Of a stretch of 64,000 bases of DNA, positions 16,355-24,380 are shown in pieces (position 1 is the stretch's first letter; each line of letters starts with the position of its first letter). A model generated the notes under the pieces. That model was not told the DNA's origin. It made no database searches and saw nothing but the letters and a program-made list of their open reading frames with translations. A program made the translations under genes and the position numbers. The DNA is from Escherichia marmotae (GTDB taxonomy: Bacteria > Pseudomonadota > Gammaproteobacteria > Enterobacterales > Enterobacteriaceae), in NCBI RefSeq assembly GCF_002900365.1, contig NZ_CP025979.1:496001-560000 (forward strand), written 5' to 3'.

Positions 16355-17062
16355 GTGAACACCGCAATTTTTAACGATAAAGCATCCATGACCAGCGTTG
16401 AGATCGCAGAGTTGGTGGGCAGCCAACACAAAGATGTTAAGCGCAGCATTGAAAGGCTCATGGATAAGGGGATTATTCGAAGTGCGCCAATGGCGAATTT
16501 CGAAATAATCAACAACTTAGGGTTAAAACGAAATGTAGGTGCTTACATCTTCGAAGGCGAACAAGGTAAGCGCGACAGCATCATTGTCGTCGCTCAGCTT
16601 TGCCCCGAATTCACAGCTCGCCTGGTAGATCGCTGGCGCGAACTGGAAGAACAGATCCGTAAGCCAATGAGCGAAATCGAAATGGTTGCAGCGATGGCTC
16701 TTGAAGCCGTTCGTCAGCAGAAACGGATCACTCAGGTGGAAGAAAAAGTCAGCCATGTTGCCGAAACAGTCGAGCAAATCAAAAAGGGCACCATTCGTGA
16801 GGGCTATGCCGGATATCGCCAACTGAAAGCGAAAACCGGTTTGTCAGATGATAAATGCCGCAATCTGGTGAACGCTTATCAAATTCCTACAGACACCCAC
16901 GAGTTCATGACGCCGGACGGATTGTTATCACGTCGCGCAATTGTTGCTGTGGAACCGTTTATGGCTGCTTTTTATCGGGTTATGGAGGAAGCAGAACCGC
17001 GAGGGACTCGCTGGTATCACCCGAAAATGGGGTTGTTTCAGGTTATTGGCTGGCAGCGGTGA
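16355..17062 (+). CDS. Rha-family phage regulatory protein
   Basis: A 235-residue protein. The N-terminal Rha domain (about 8-100) includes MTSVEIAELVGSQHKDVKRSIERL and the RDSIIVVAQLCPEFTARLVDRW ending. A coiled coil (about 100-145) and a C-terminal DNA-binding-like domain follow (YRQLKAKTGLSDDKCRNLVNAYQ). Rha proteins are regulators that affect phage growth depending on host IHF. A strong AAGGAGG precedes the ATG at 16355. It is the first long gene of the rightward operon. Confidence 0.88.
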   Translation: MNTAIFNDKASMTSVEIAELVGSQHKDVKRSIERLMDKGIIRSAPMANFEIINNLGLKRNVGAYIFEGEQGKRDSIIVVAQLCPEFTARLVDRWRELEEQIRKPMSEIEMVAAMALEAVRQQKRITQVEEKVSHVAETVEQIKKGTIREGYAGYRQLKAKTGLSDDKCRNLVNAYQIPTDTHEFMTPDGLLSRRAIVAVEPFMAAFYRVMEEAEPRGTRWYHPKMGLFQVIGWQR

Positions 17063-17068
17063 AAAAAA

Positions 17069-17088
17069 AGCCGGGTAGTAACCCGGCT
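17069..17088 (-). terminator. Hairpin with U-tract on the minus strand
   Basis: AGCCGGGT-AGTA-ACCCGGCT forms a perfect 8-bp stem. On the minus strand it is followed by eight T, as for an intrinsic terminator; on the plus strand the A-run precedes it. It may end a leftward antisense transcript arising from the ash region, or act only as an mRNA hairpin. Confidence 0.5.
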
Positions 17089-17165
17089 CGCTCAACGTTG
17101 ATACAGGCAACTGCATAAAGCAGGCCCAAGAATCCAAGAACGTTAACAAAAATACCAGCAAGCAT

Positions 17166-18194
17166 ATGAACGTTTCAAGCCTAAATATTGATTCTGCAAT
17201 TTCGGGACGTTACACTGTCTCTGCACCTTATAAAGCGGGTGCTGGGATTGGAACCCCGGAATTGCTCGAGGCGATATATGACGCGCCAGCGTCTTTTTTA
17301 TCGTCCATGCTCACGCACGCCAGAATTATGGTGGGCTGGGCAGGGGAGCCGAAAGGCTCGCCGGTTTCCTTGAGCGCCGGTAGTTCCAACCCTGTTCAGT
17401 CCGCCACCAGCGAGCTTGGAACCTCCGGTGGTGGAAGTTTTTCACTGCTCAAGGAGGCTGCCATCATGGCTACAGTCCCAACTTCCCCATACCTGAAAAT
17501 CGAAGTCGTCAACGGCAAGGCCGTTACTACATCTCTTTTCGAATACCTCAAACTGTTGCGCCTTGCTGGTGTTCCGGGTTATATTTCTCGCGTTGCTGTA
17601 AATCCAGCAACCGGGCTTCGCATCCCGAAACATCACACAGGGCTGACACGCCATAAGCGTGTTTTTTTGTCTACGCACGTCTATTCAATGGCGGCTCAGA
17701 TGGGAGCTTCTTCGGAAGCGCCGGTTTTCCCTTGTGTGTCCGGTAATGCGAATCCTGTCTGGGCTGCCACCAATCATGGTTTCGCATCCGTGGGTGGTAG
17801 CTGTAAAGCACACACACAAGGGGCTGTCACCATGACTACCACCACTACTCACCCATTCCTCAAAATTGAGACCGTCAACGGCAAGGCCGTTATTTTCTCC
17901 CTGCATGTTGCCTGCCATTTCAAGCGCATGCACCAGAACATTGTCGACAAAATCGAGTATCTGAACTGCTCGCGCGAGTTTTTCACCCGTAATTTCATAC
18001 CCGGCACTTATCACCTTTATGGCGATTCTTTGCGTGGTTATTACATAACTCTTGATGGTCTGATGATGCTTCAGCTTGGGTTAAGTCTGCGCACGATGCG
18101 GTACTACGAGAGCTGTATTGAAGCATTTCATGAGGTAGAGAACAGCCTGAATCTTACCGCTTTCCGCCGTAATCAATGGGAGGCGCGTCCATGA
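17166..18194 (+). CDS. Ash/Rha-type composite regulator with internal duplication
   Basis: A 342-residue frame that contains two related Ash-like leaders. The first (about 22-117) has YKAGAGIGTPELLEAIYDAP and SSNPVQSATSE leading to an internal start at 17466 (MATVPTSPYLKIEVVNGKAV). The second (about 165-240) has MGASSEAPVF and GNANPVWAATNH leading to an internal start at 17832 (MTTTTTHPFLKIETVNGKAV). The C-terminal 110 residues are a Rha-type domain (SLHVACHFKRMHQNIVDKI, SREFFTRNF, YYITLDGLMML). Ribosome-binding sites AAGGAGG and AAGGGG precede the two internal ATGs, so nested products are likely. The leader DNA carries C4-like RNA modules. Confidence 0.75.
   Translation: MNVSSLNIDSAISGRYTVSAPYKAGAGIGTPELLEAIYDAPASFLSSMLTHARIMVGWAGEPKGSPVSLSAGSSNPVQSATSELGTSGGGSFSLLKEAAIMATVPTSPYLKIEVVNGKAVTTSLFEYLKLLRLAGVPGYISRVAVNPATGLRIPKHHTGLTRHKRVFLSTHVYSMAAQMGASSEAPVFPCVSGNANPVWAATNHGFASVGGSCKAHTQGAVTMTTTTTHPFLKIETVNGKAVIFSLHVACHFKRMHQNIVDKIEYLNCSREFFTRNFIPGTYHLYGDSLRGYYITLDGLMMLQLGLSLRTMRYYESCIEAFHEVENSLNLTAFRRNQWEARP
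17328..17434 (+). ncRNA. C4-like antisense RNA module, copy 1
   Basis: A structured segment inside the ash leader. Helix A is GAGCC-GAAA-GGCTC (17346-17359). GTTCCAA (17383-17389) is complementary to TTGGAAC (17416-17422), and CCACC (17404-17408) to GGTGG (17427-17431). The second strand of each lies shortly before the AAGGAGG and ATG at 17466. This is the layout of C4 RNAs of P1/P7-type phages, where a processed upstream RNA pairs with a target overlapping the leader of an antirepressor gene. Copy 2 preserves the pairing with different bases. Confidence 0.5.
17690..17801 (+). ncRNA. C4-like antisense RNA module, copy 2
   Basis: This repeats the architecture of copy 1. Helix A is GCTTC-TTCG-GAAGC (17706-17719). 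ATGCGAA (17746-17752) pairs with TTCGCAT (17781-17787), and GCTGCCACC (17763-17771) with GGTGGTAGC (17793-17801). All paired segments differ in sequence from copy 1 at several positions yet remain complementary, which argues for a conserved RNA rather than only coding constraint. It lies upstream of the internal start at 17832. Confidence 0.5.
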
Positions 18195-18385
18195 TTAGTT
18201 ACGAAATTATTATTTCCACAACTGAATACAGAAACGATGTATCAGTTCGCACGGATACGTCTGTCTGGCACCGCCGCTATAAATCCAGGAAAACAGCGGA
18301 ACGTAAAGCAGCGGAGATGTGTGAAACCATCGCAATGAAAGGCAGCCCGGTTAAATACATCACAACGGCGGAGGTGCGTCCATGA
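18191..18385 (+). CDS. Small phage protein, 64 residues
   Basis: ATG 18191 overlaps the stop of the preceding Ash/Rha gene by 4 bp, with GGGAGG upstream. The product MISYEIIISTTEYRND... is basic and may form a beta-beta-alpha unit (SVWHRRYKSRKTAERKAAEMCE). It is in the rightward early operon; the family is unknown to me. Confidence 0.65.
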   Translation: MISYEIIISTTEYRNDVSVRTDTSVWHRRYKSRKTAERKAAEMCETIAMKGSPVKYITTAEVRP

Positions 18386-18615
18386 TTCGTCGTGTTGTGA
18401 ATTCTCTGTATCACCGATACAACCGTTGCCCCCGTGTGGGGCAGTGGTTCACCACCAGCAACGGCCACGTTCTGCGGGTTTGCCTGGTCAATACAGAAAG
18501 CCAGAAGGTTGTCTGTCAGGTTCAGGGACGTACTCATACTCTGAGTTATCCGCTGGTGGCGTTTCAGTCCGGAAAAATGTTTAAACGCCTGGGAGGTGGC
18601 TATGCGTCCGTCTGA
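18382..18615 (+). CDS. Small phage protein (DUF4222-like)
   Basis: A 77-residue protein with a core CPRVGQWFTTSNGHVLRVCLVNTESQKV that resembles the short beta-barrel phage proteins of the DUF4222 type. It is coupled to the previous gene by an ATGA overlap, and its 3' end overlaps the start of the O-like replication gene. Function unknown. Confidence 0.65.
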   Translation: MIRRVVNSLYHRYNRCPRVGQWFTTSNGHVLRVCLVNTESQKVVCQVQGRTHTLSYPLVAFQSGKMFKRLGGGYASV

Positions 18616-19510
18616 TCTTCTGCTCGATTTTGGACATCCGGTTGCTTATTACCCTGGGCTCGTTAAATACATGGGAAGTCCGCACGCTGTTATTTTCTTT
18701 GGTCAGATTTTTTACTGGCAGGATAAAACACATGCAGCGGAAGGCGTACATAAAACGCGTGAAGAGATACAACACGAAACCGGACTTACATTTGAACAAC
18801 AGGCTGTAGCGCGTAAGCATCTTGTGTCCAGAGGCATTTTGGTTGAAACCAACAAGCGTCTTGAGCACAAAATGTTCTACCGTATAGATTGTGAGCGCCT
18901 TAATGAAATTATCAATGAAAACAATCAGCTTTCCCGAAATGGGGAAACCCGTTTTCGGGAAACTGTAAAATCCAATTTCGCGGAGAAGGGAAAGCCTTCA
19001 CCGCGGACACGGGAAACCCCTCGCAGCGGAGAAGGGAAAACCAATTTCGATCTTACAGAGAATACAACAAAGATTACTTCAGAGAATACTACAGAGAGTA
19101 AAAACACTATTTGCGCATCCGCTGACGCGTCTGCACCAGCGCGTTCTGCCCGACAGGAATATTCACCGGAATTTGAACAGGCCTGGTAGGAATATCCCAA
19201 ACGTGCTGGTGGTAATTCCAAGTCAGCAGCCTTCAAAGCCTGGAAAGCCCGTATCAGGGAGGGAATAAAACCGGAGAGCATGCTTGATGGCGTGAAGCGG
19301 TATGCCGCCTGGGTACGTGCGACAGGAAATACCGGCACACAGTTCGTGAAGCAGGCGTCGACGTTCTTTGGACCCGATCGTCACTTCGAAGACTTCTGGC
19401 AACAGCCAGCCGCTCCCGGAGGTGGGCGGCAGCGACAGGCTGATGTCCTGTCTGGCCTTGGTGCCATGTCTGACAAATTCGGTAAATCCAGTAACAAACT
19501 GACATTCTGA
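18602..19510 (+). pseudogene. Phage O-like replication protein with internal amber codon
   Basis: A replication initiator of the lambda O position. The N-terminal winged-helix region (about 1-110: YYPGLVKYMGSPHAVIFFGQIFYW, KTREEIQHETGLTFEQQ) precedes a linker and a C-terminal domain that contacts the helicase loader (EYPKRAGGNSKSAAFKAW, RYAAWVRATGNTGT, ASTFFGPDRHFEDFW). TAG at 19187-19189 cuts the frame at codon 196 in EQAW-stop-EYPKR. Homologues usually have WxEYPK here, so CAG to TAG is likely. The truncated product keeps origin binding but loses loader contact. The GC-rich repeats near 18940-19040 may include the origin. Confidence 0.88.
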
Positions 19511-19520
19511 GGTGACAGCG

Positions 19521-20399
19521 ATGATGACGTTTGGTCAGCATGAAAAACAATCAAGACTGCAGGCGCAAATGGATGAGCTCCAGGCAGAGCTGGCATTTGC
19601 GAAGACAGGGGAAAAACCGTGGCCTTACCGCGCCTGCCGGGAAGCAGAAGGCGCAGGATGCTGCGAAAAACACGGCGAATACAACACGCATATCCTGGAA
19701 TGGGACGAGCGACATGGTGAGACAGCCTTAAAAATCTCCCGCTGTCCGGAGTGTCTGGCGGATGAGATTAGCGTGACACATCGGGCGTTAGTGGCGCTGA
19801 AAGCCGATGCTCTGATTGAAAGCGCGGGCATTGCCTTCCGGTTTCGCGACTGTGAGTTTGAAAACTATCTGGAAATTAATCCTGACGCAGCCAGGAATCT
19901 TGCAGCCTGCCGCCGCTACGCGGAGAACTGGGAGGATGTACTGGAAAAAGGTACCAGCCTTGTTATGACCGGCAGCTGCGGTACCGGAAAAAATCATCTG
20001 GCTGTGGCAATGGCAAAACACATCATCCGTCACCACCTTGCCAGTGTGGAGATCACTGATGTGATGCGGCTTACCCGCGCAGTGAAAAACTGCTGGCGGA
20101 ACGACAGTGAAAAAACAGCGGATGAGGTCATCGAGCATTATGCGTCACTGGATTTGCTGATCATCGACGAGGTAGGTGTTCAGTTTGGTAGTGCGGCTGA
20201 AATGGCAATTCTTCAGGAAATCATCAATGCGCGTTACGAAAGCGTTTTACCGACAATTTTGATCAGCAACCTTTCTCCGGAAGAGTTGTGGGTGTTCATC
20301 AGTCCCCGAATTGCCGACAGGGTCACGGATGGCGGTCGGAACTGGTTGTCGTTCAACTGGCCAAGTTACCGTGCACATATCGGAGGTGTGGCCGCATGA
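19521..20399 (+). CDS. DnaC-like helicase loader ATPase
   Basis: A 292-residue AAA+ protein that would load the replicative helicase at the phage origin. The C-terminal ATPase domain has a Walker A GSCGTGKNHLA (about 152-162, with the Asn typical of DnaC), Walker B LLIIDEVGVQ and a DRV arginine-finger segment. The N-terminal part has a Cys cluster (CREAEGAGCCEKH and CPEC) that may bind zinc. ATG 19521 is chosen over GTG 19512 because GAGGTG lies 8-10 bp upstream. The stop overlaps the helicase start (ATGA). Confidence 0.9.
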   Translation: MMTFGQHEKQSRLQAQMDELQAELAFAKTGEKPWPYRACREAEGAGCCEKHGEYNTHILEWDERHGETALKISRCPECLADEISVTHRALVALKADALIESAGIAFRFRDCEFENYLEINPDAARNLAACRRYAENWEDVLEKGTSLVMTGSCGTGKNHLAVAMAKHIIRHHLASVEITDVMRLTRAVKNCWRNDSEKTADEVIEHYASLDLLIIDEVGVQFGSAAEMAILQEIINARYESVLPTILISNLSPEELWVFISPRIADRVTDGGRNWLSFNWPSYRAHIGGVAA

Positions 20400-21787
20400 C
20401 AACTCCTGTCTGGCGTAACGATGACCTGGAAGGTGCTGTCATCGGCGCGTTCTTTCTGCGTGGGGCAGATCATGAAGTGATGGGTATTCTGACCACACTG
20501 CCAGCGGACGTTTTTTCTGTACGAGCGTACCGGGATATCTACACAGGCATCTGCCGACAGGCCCGTGTTTCCGGTGTGATTGATCCTGTGCTGTTGTGTA
20601 ATGAGATGCCGGAACTTGCTCCGGTGATTACTGACACCGGGCGCAAAACCTGGGTGAAGTCTTCACTGGAGCACTATGTTGCAGCGTTGCGGCGCAATGC
20701 TGCATTGCGCGATGCAGAAAAAACACTGAATGAGGCGCTGCAGAAATTACGTGATGCGCATACCTGTGAAGCAGCTGAAGATGCCCTGAAGGATGCGCAG
20801 AATATGATGGCCTCATTGTCGACGGAAAAGGGCGTTATTCAGCCGGTACATATTGATGATGTGCTTCCGGAAGTGGTTGAGCGTGTTGAATGCCGGAATC
20901 AGGGACTGGAGAAATCCAGGACACTGATGACCGGTATTGATGAACTGGACGCAAAAACAGGCGGCATGGAACCCGGCGACCTGGTATTTATTGCGGCTCG
21001 TCCGTCAATGGGCAAAACCGAACTGGCGCTGGATATCATCGACAAGGTGACTGAACAGGGGCACGGCGTTCTCCTGTTCACAATGGAAATGGCGAACATC
21101 CAGATTGGTGAACGCATGGTATCTGCGGCTGGAGGAATGCCGGTATCACGTCTTAAGTCTGTTGCCCGTTTTGAAGATGAAGACTGGGCGCGTTTCTCCC
21201 AAGGTGTGGGACGGATGACCGGGCGTAATATCTGGATGGTGGACCAGGCGAACCTGACCATTGACGAGATATGCGCAACAACGAAACACCACCTGATTAA
21301 ACATCCGGAAACGGCGCTGGTGGTGGTTGATTATCTCGGACTGATAAAAACCCGAACTATGGGGCGTCATGACCTTGCCGTTGGTGAAATCTCAAAGGGG
21401 CTTAAAGGCCTGGCAAAATCCGGTGGTTTTCCGTTGATTGCGCTGAGTCAGCTTTCCCGTGGTGTGGAGTCCAGGCCCAATAAACGACCTATGAACTCAG
21501 ACCTGAAAAATTCCGGAGAAATAGAGGCGGATGCAGACATCATTCTGATGCTTTACAGGGATGAAGTGTACAACCCGGATACGCAGGCCAGGGGTATCGC
21601 AGAAATCAATATCACGAAACAACGTAACGGTTCTCTGGGGACGATTTACCGGCGTTTTTATAACGGACATTTTCTGCCCGTAGACCAGGAAAGCGCACAG
21701 CTTCTTTCCACCCCAATGCGGCCATCCCAGCCGCGCAGATACAGCAACAAACGAACTGACAGCAGTAAGATGGAGCGTTTCTTTTGA
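20396..21787 (+). CDS. DnaB-like replicative helicase
   Basis: A 463-residue hexameric helicase. The N-terminal DnaB domain (about 8-110: DDLEGAVIGAFFLRGADHEVM) is followed by a linker and the RecA-fold domain with Walker A RPSMGKTELALDI (about 202-214), Walker B ALVVVDYLGLI and the H3/H4 segments ALSQLSRGVE and NSGEIEADADIILML. The start at 20396 overlaps the loader gene by 4 bp; the upstream in-frame ATG at 20288 lies inside that gene and is rejected. Together with the loader it forms a P22-like replication pair. Confidence 0.93.
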   Translation: MTTPVWRNDDLEGAVIGAFFLRGADHEVMGILTTLPADVFSVRAYRDIYTGICRQARVSGVIDPVLLCNEMPELAPVITDTGRKTWVKSSLEHYVAALRRNAALRDAEKTLNEALQKLRDAHTCEAAEDALKDAQNMMASLSTEKGVIQPVHIDDVLPEVVERVECRNQGLEKSRTLMTGIDELDAKTGGMEPGDLVFIAARPSMGKTELALDIIDKVTEQGHGVLLFTMEMANIQIGERMVSAAGGMPVSRLKSVARFEDEDWARFSQGVGRMTGRNIWMVDQANLTIDEICATTKHHLIKHPETALVVVDYLGLIKTRTMGRHDLAVGEISKGLKGLAKSGGFPLIALSQLSRGVESRPNKRPMNSDLKNSGEIEADADIILMLYRDEVYNPDTQARGIAEINITKQRNGSLGTIYRRFYNGHFLPVDQESAQLLSTPMRPSQPRRYSNKRTDSSKMERFF

Positions 21788-22041
21788 ACAACCAGACCAT
21801 GACTTTTACGCCCGAACAATTGCGTAAACAGGCACAGGAAATGTTGCGACAGGCGGAACAACTGGAAAAAACAGGTATAACAAAAGATGCCATTCGTCGG
21901 GATATGGTTCCAGCACTCAGGGAACTGATGCAGGCTAAACACCGTGCACAAAAAGCGGTGGATGAGCTGGTGGACTGTGTGGCAGAGCTGGAAATCAAAG
22001 TCGGAAAGTTTGAAAAATTGGTGCAGGAGGTACTGCGCTGA
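21784..22041 (+). CDS. Small coiled-coil phage protein
   Basis: A protein of 80-85 residues, predicted mostly helical, with heptad-rich segments (EQLRKQAQEMLRQAEQLEK and VDELVDCVAELEIKVGKFEKLVQEVL). It starts at TTG 21784, overlapping the helicase stop, or at ATG 21799. Its stop overlaps the next gene (TGATG). Position suggests a replication or recombination accessory. Confidence 0.7.
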   Translation: MNNQTMTFTPEQLRKQAQEMLRQAEQLEKTGITKDAIRRDMVPALRELMQAKHRAQKAVDELVDCVAELEIKVGKFEKLVQEVLR

Positions 22042-23000
22042 TGCTTCATGAGTTTGTTTTGCCTTACCCGCCGACAGTGAACACTTACTGGCGACGTCGT
22101 GGCAGCACATATTTTGTATCAAAAGCCGGTGAGCGTTATCGTCGGGATGTGGCACTTATTGTTCGCCAGCAGCGACTGAAATTAAACCTGTCTGGAAGGC
22201 TGGCGATAAAAATTATTGCAGAGCCACCGGATAAGCGCCGCCGCGACCTGGACAATATCCTGAAGGCACCACTGGATGCACTGACGCATGCGGGGCTGAT
22301 TATCGACGACGAGCAGTTTGATGAAATTAATATTGTGCGTGAGCAGCTCATTATCGCTACCGCTGATTTGAGTGGGGCAACAAAAGGTCAGCTTGAAGCC
22401 TGGCAAGAGAATGTCATGTTCGATACAGGGCGTTACAGGCGAAAAAAAATCCGGTACCGCGATGAAGTGACTGGAAAAATGATAACGCGGGATAATCCAC
22501 CAATCCCGGGGAAGCAATCGCTGGCGAAGGGGACGTCAATTCCTCTGGTCAGTCCGGTTGAGTTTTCGACATCATCGTGGCGGCGGGCTGTTCTGTCTCT
22601 TGAAGAACATCATAAAGCCTGGTTGTTGTGGTGTTACAGCGGGAGTATTTGTTGGGAATATCAGATCGCGATAACACAGTGGGCGTGGAATGAATTTAAT
22701 ACTCAATCCGGTACCAGAAAAATTGCAGGGAAAACGCAGGAACGCCTGAAGAAATTAATCTGGCTAGCGGCGCAGGCAGTAAAAGCAGAACTTTTTGGTG
22801 GGGAAGGTTATGAATACCAGGATCTGGCATTACTGGCGGGAGTGACAACTAAAAACTGGTCCAAAACATTTACTCGTCACTGGGTTGCAATGAAACACAT
22901 TTTTCACCGACTGGATAGTGAGGCTTTATTGTTTGTAATGAGAACACGTTCAAAACAAAAGGCGGCATTTTCAAAGCAAAGTGTTGCAAAAGTAGATTGA
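22041..23000 (+). CDS. In-frame fusion of RusA resolvase and Q-like antiterminator
   Basis: A 319-residue chimera. Residues 1-100 are RusA-type Holliday junction resolvase with catalytic acidic residues in KRRRDLDNILKAPLDALTHAG and LIIDDEQFDE. From about residue 100 (VREQLIIATADLSGATKG) the sequence becomes a Q-like phage late antitermination protein (SSWRRAVLSLEEHHKAWLLW, DLALLAGVTTKNWSKTFTRHW). The two normally are separate adjacent genes, so a deletion at a short shared VR-x-Q coding stretch near 22335-22345 is the likely cause. Only about 20 residues of RusA are lost. Q activity may persist. Confidence 0.8.
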   Translation: MLHEFVLPYPPTVNTYWRRRGSTYFVSKAGERYRRDVALIVRQQRLKLNLSGRLAIKIIAEPPDKRRRDLDNILKAPLDALTHAGLIIDDEQFDEINIVREQLIIATADLSGATKGQLEAWQENVMFDTGRYRRKKIRYRDEVTGKMITRDNPPIPGKQSLAKGTSIPLVSPVEFSTSSWRRAVLSLEEHHKAWLLWCYSGSICWEYQIAITQWAWNEFNTQSGTRKIAGKTQERLKKLIWLAAQAVKAELFGGEGYEYQDLALLAGVTTKNWSKTFTRHWVAMKHIFHRLDSEALLFVMRTRSKQKAAFSKQSVAKVD

Positions 23001-23065
23001 AAGGCATATATTTCATGCAAATCTGATATTTTGCCGATTTTGTACGTGATGGCAAAAGCAAGCAC

Positions 23066-23090
23066 AACCCGCCGCCGAGCGGGTTTTTTA
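23066..23090 (+). terminator. Intrinsic terminator after the rusA-Q gene
   Basis: AACCCGC-CGCCGA-GCGGGTT followed by TTTTTA. It is placed where lambdoid phages have the late-leader terminator just after Q, which Q protein would read through. Confidence 0.8.
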
Positions 23091-23191
23091 TACCCGAAAA
23101 AGACACAGAACATTAAATGTGATGGCGATTGTGCTATGAGTTTTTCCTGCTATGAAGCTTCTTGACTAAATGGAGCTTCATTTGTTATGCA

Positions 23192-23944
23192 ATGTGTTGT
23201 TATGTTTTTTGGGTTGTTAATGGTGTTGCTATGGATGACAGTACTCTGCTCAGGCACTCTTCACTTTTTGTTGCTTATATGGGCTGTCTTGGGTGGGGGA
23301 GCGCTTACTTCTATGGCTGGGGAACTTCCTTTTACTATGGTTTCCCATGGTGGGTTGTTGGGGCTGGTGTCGATGATGTGGCCAGGAGCCTTTTTTATGC
23401 TGTTACAGTCATTGTTATATTCCTGATTGGATGGGGAACAGGTGTTTTTTTCTTCCTGGGGATCAAACAAAAAAATAATGTGCAGGATCTGAGTTTTATC
23501 AGACTTTTTCTGGCGATATTGTTGCTTTTTGTTCCGCCTGCTCTGGAGTTTTCAGTAATTCATCGACACGTTGCGCCAGATGCACTGGTTTTATGCGTTA
23601 TTGCTGCCTTAATAATTACGTTTTTTGTCAGGTCAGGAAGAAGACTTATTTCAGTAAAATTTTTTTCGGACATGTCTTTTATTCGCCATCACTGGATTGA
23701 GTGTATGATGGCTGGGTTCATGATCTATTTCTGGGGATTTTCACTTATTGCCGGTTGGTACAAGCCCCAGTTTAAGAATGAATATCAGATGATTCGCTAT
23801 GAGAGTGTCTGGTATTACGTTCTTGCACGCTATGATGATCGGCTGATATTGTCGGAATCGTACAGTAATGGGAGTTCTACATTCGTTATACTTAATAGCG
23901 GGCAGATTGATGACTTCAAAATTAATGTGGTCAGAGTACGTTAA
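23192..23944 (+). CDS. Multi-span membrane protein of unknown function
   Basis: About 250 residues with roughly six hydrophobic segments (for instance VVGAGVDDVARSLFYAVTVI, LFLAILLLFVPPALEF, VLCVIAALIITFFV, IECMMAGFMIYFWGF) and a C-terminal soluble tail of about 55 residues (YESVWYYVLARYDDRLIL...). The start is uncertain: TTG 23162, ATG 23192 and ATG 23231 are possible and none has a clear Shine-Dalgarno. It is AT-richer than its neighbours and lies in the late leader before the tRNA genes, so it is probably cargo. Confidence 0.6.
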   Translation: MCCYVFWVVNGVAMDDSTLLRHSSLFVAYMGCLGWGSAYFYGWGTSFYYGFPWWVVGAGVDDVARSLFYAVTVIVIFLIGWGTGVFFFLGIKQKNNVQDLSFIRLFLAILLLFVPPALEFSVIHRHVAPDALVLCVIAALIITFFVRSGRRLISVKFFSDMSFIRHHWIECMMAGFMIYFWGFSLIAGWYKPQFKNEYQMIRYESVWYYVLARYDDRLILSESYSNGSSTFVILNSGQIDDFKINVVRVR

Positions 23945-24070
23945 TATTGCCTGAGTAACTTTTTGTTGGCTGCTCATACTTTTTACCATGTATGAAGCAG
24001 ATACAGGATTGAATCAGGTGTGTGGGGGGGTATTGCAGAGCTGAACTGGCATATGTATTATTTCGCGCCC

Positions 24071-24146
24071 GGCCCTTTAGCTTAGTGGTGAGAGCGAGCG
24101 ACTCATAATCGCCAGGTTGCTGGTTCAAATCCAGCAAGGGCCACCA
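24071..24146 (+). tRNA. tRNA-Ile (anticodon CAU, lysidine type)
   Basis: A complete cloverleaf: acceptor GGCCCTT/AAGGGCC, anticodon loop CTCATAA in stem GCGA/TCGC, T arm CTGGTTCAAATCCAG and encoded CCA. It closely resembles host ileX, whose CAU is modified to lysidine to read AUA. AUA is rare in E. coli, so it would support translation of AUA-rich phage genes. tRNA-Met is the alternative by anticodon alone. Confidence 0.9.
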
Positions 24147-24147
24147 A

Positions 24148-24224
24148 CCGCCACTAGCTCATCAGGAAAGAGCGTCAACCCTTTAAGTTGAGTGTGCGAG
24201 GTTCGAGTCCCCGGTGGCGGTCCA
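24148..24224 (+). tRNA. Unusual tRNA-like gene, anticodon UUU (Lys?)
   Basis: Acceptor CCGCCAC/GTGGCGG, D arm GCTC-ATCAGGAAA-GAGC, anticodon arm TCAAC-CCTTTAA-GTTGA, T arm CGAGG-TTCGAGT-CCCCG and encoded CCA. The fold is good but odd: position 33 is C instead of the near-universal U, the T stem has an A-C mismatch, the discriminator is T, and the molecule starts with C. Anticodon UUU would read Lys, yet these features differ from normal tRNA-Lys. It may be degenerate or a non-standard tRNA. Confidence 0.65.
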
Positions 24225-24226
24225 GT

Positions 24227-24302
<76 letters not shown>

Positions 24303-24305
24303 TAT

Positions 24306-24380
<75 letters not shown>

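Noticed and set aside
22041..23000. Calling this gene simply RusA or simply Q
   Set aside because: Each half clearly matches a different family, with the join near residue 100.
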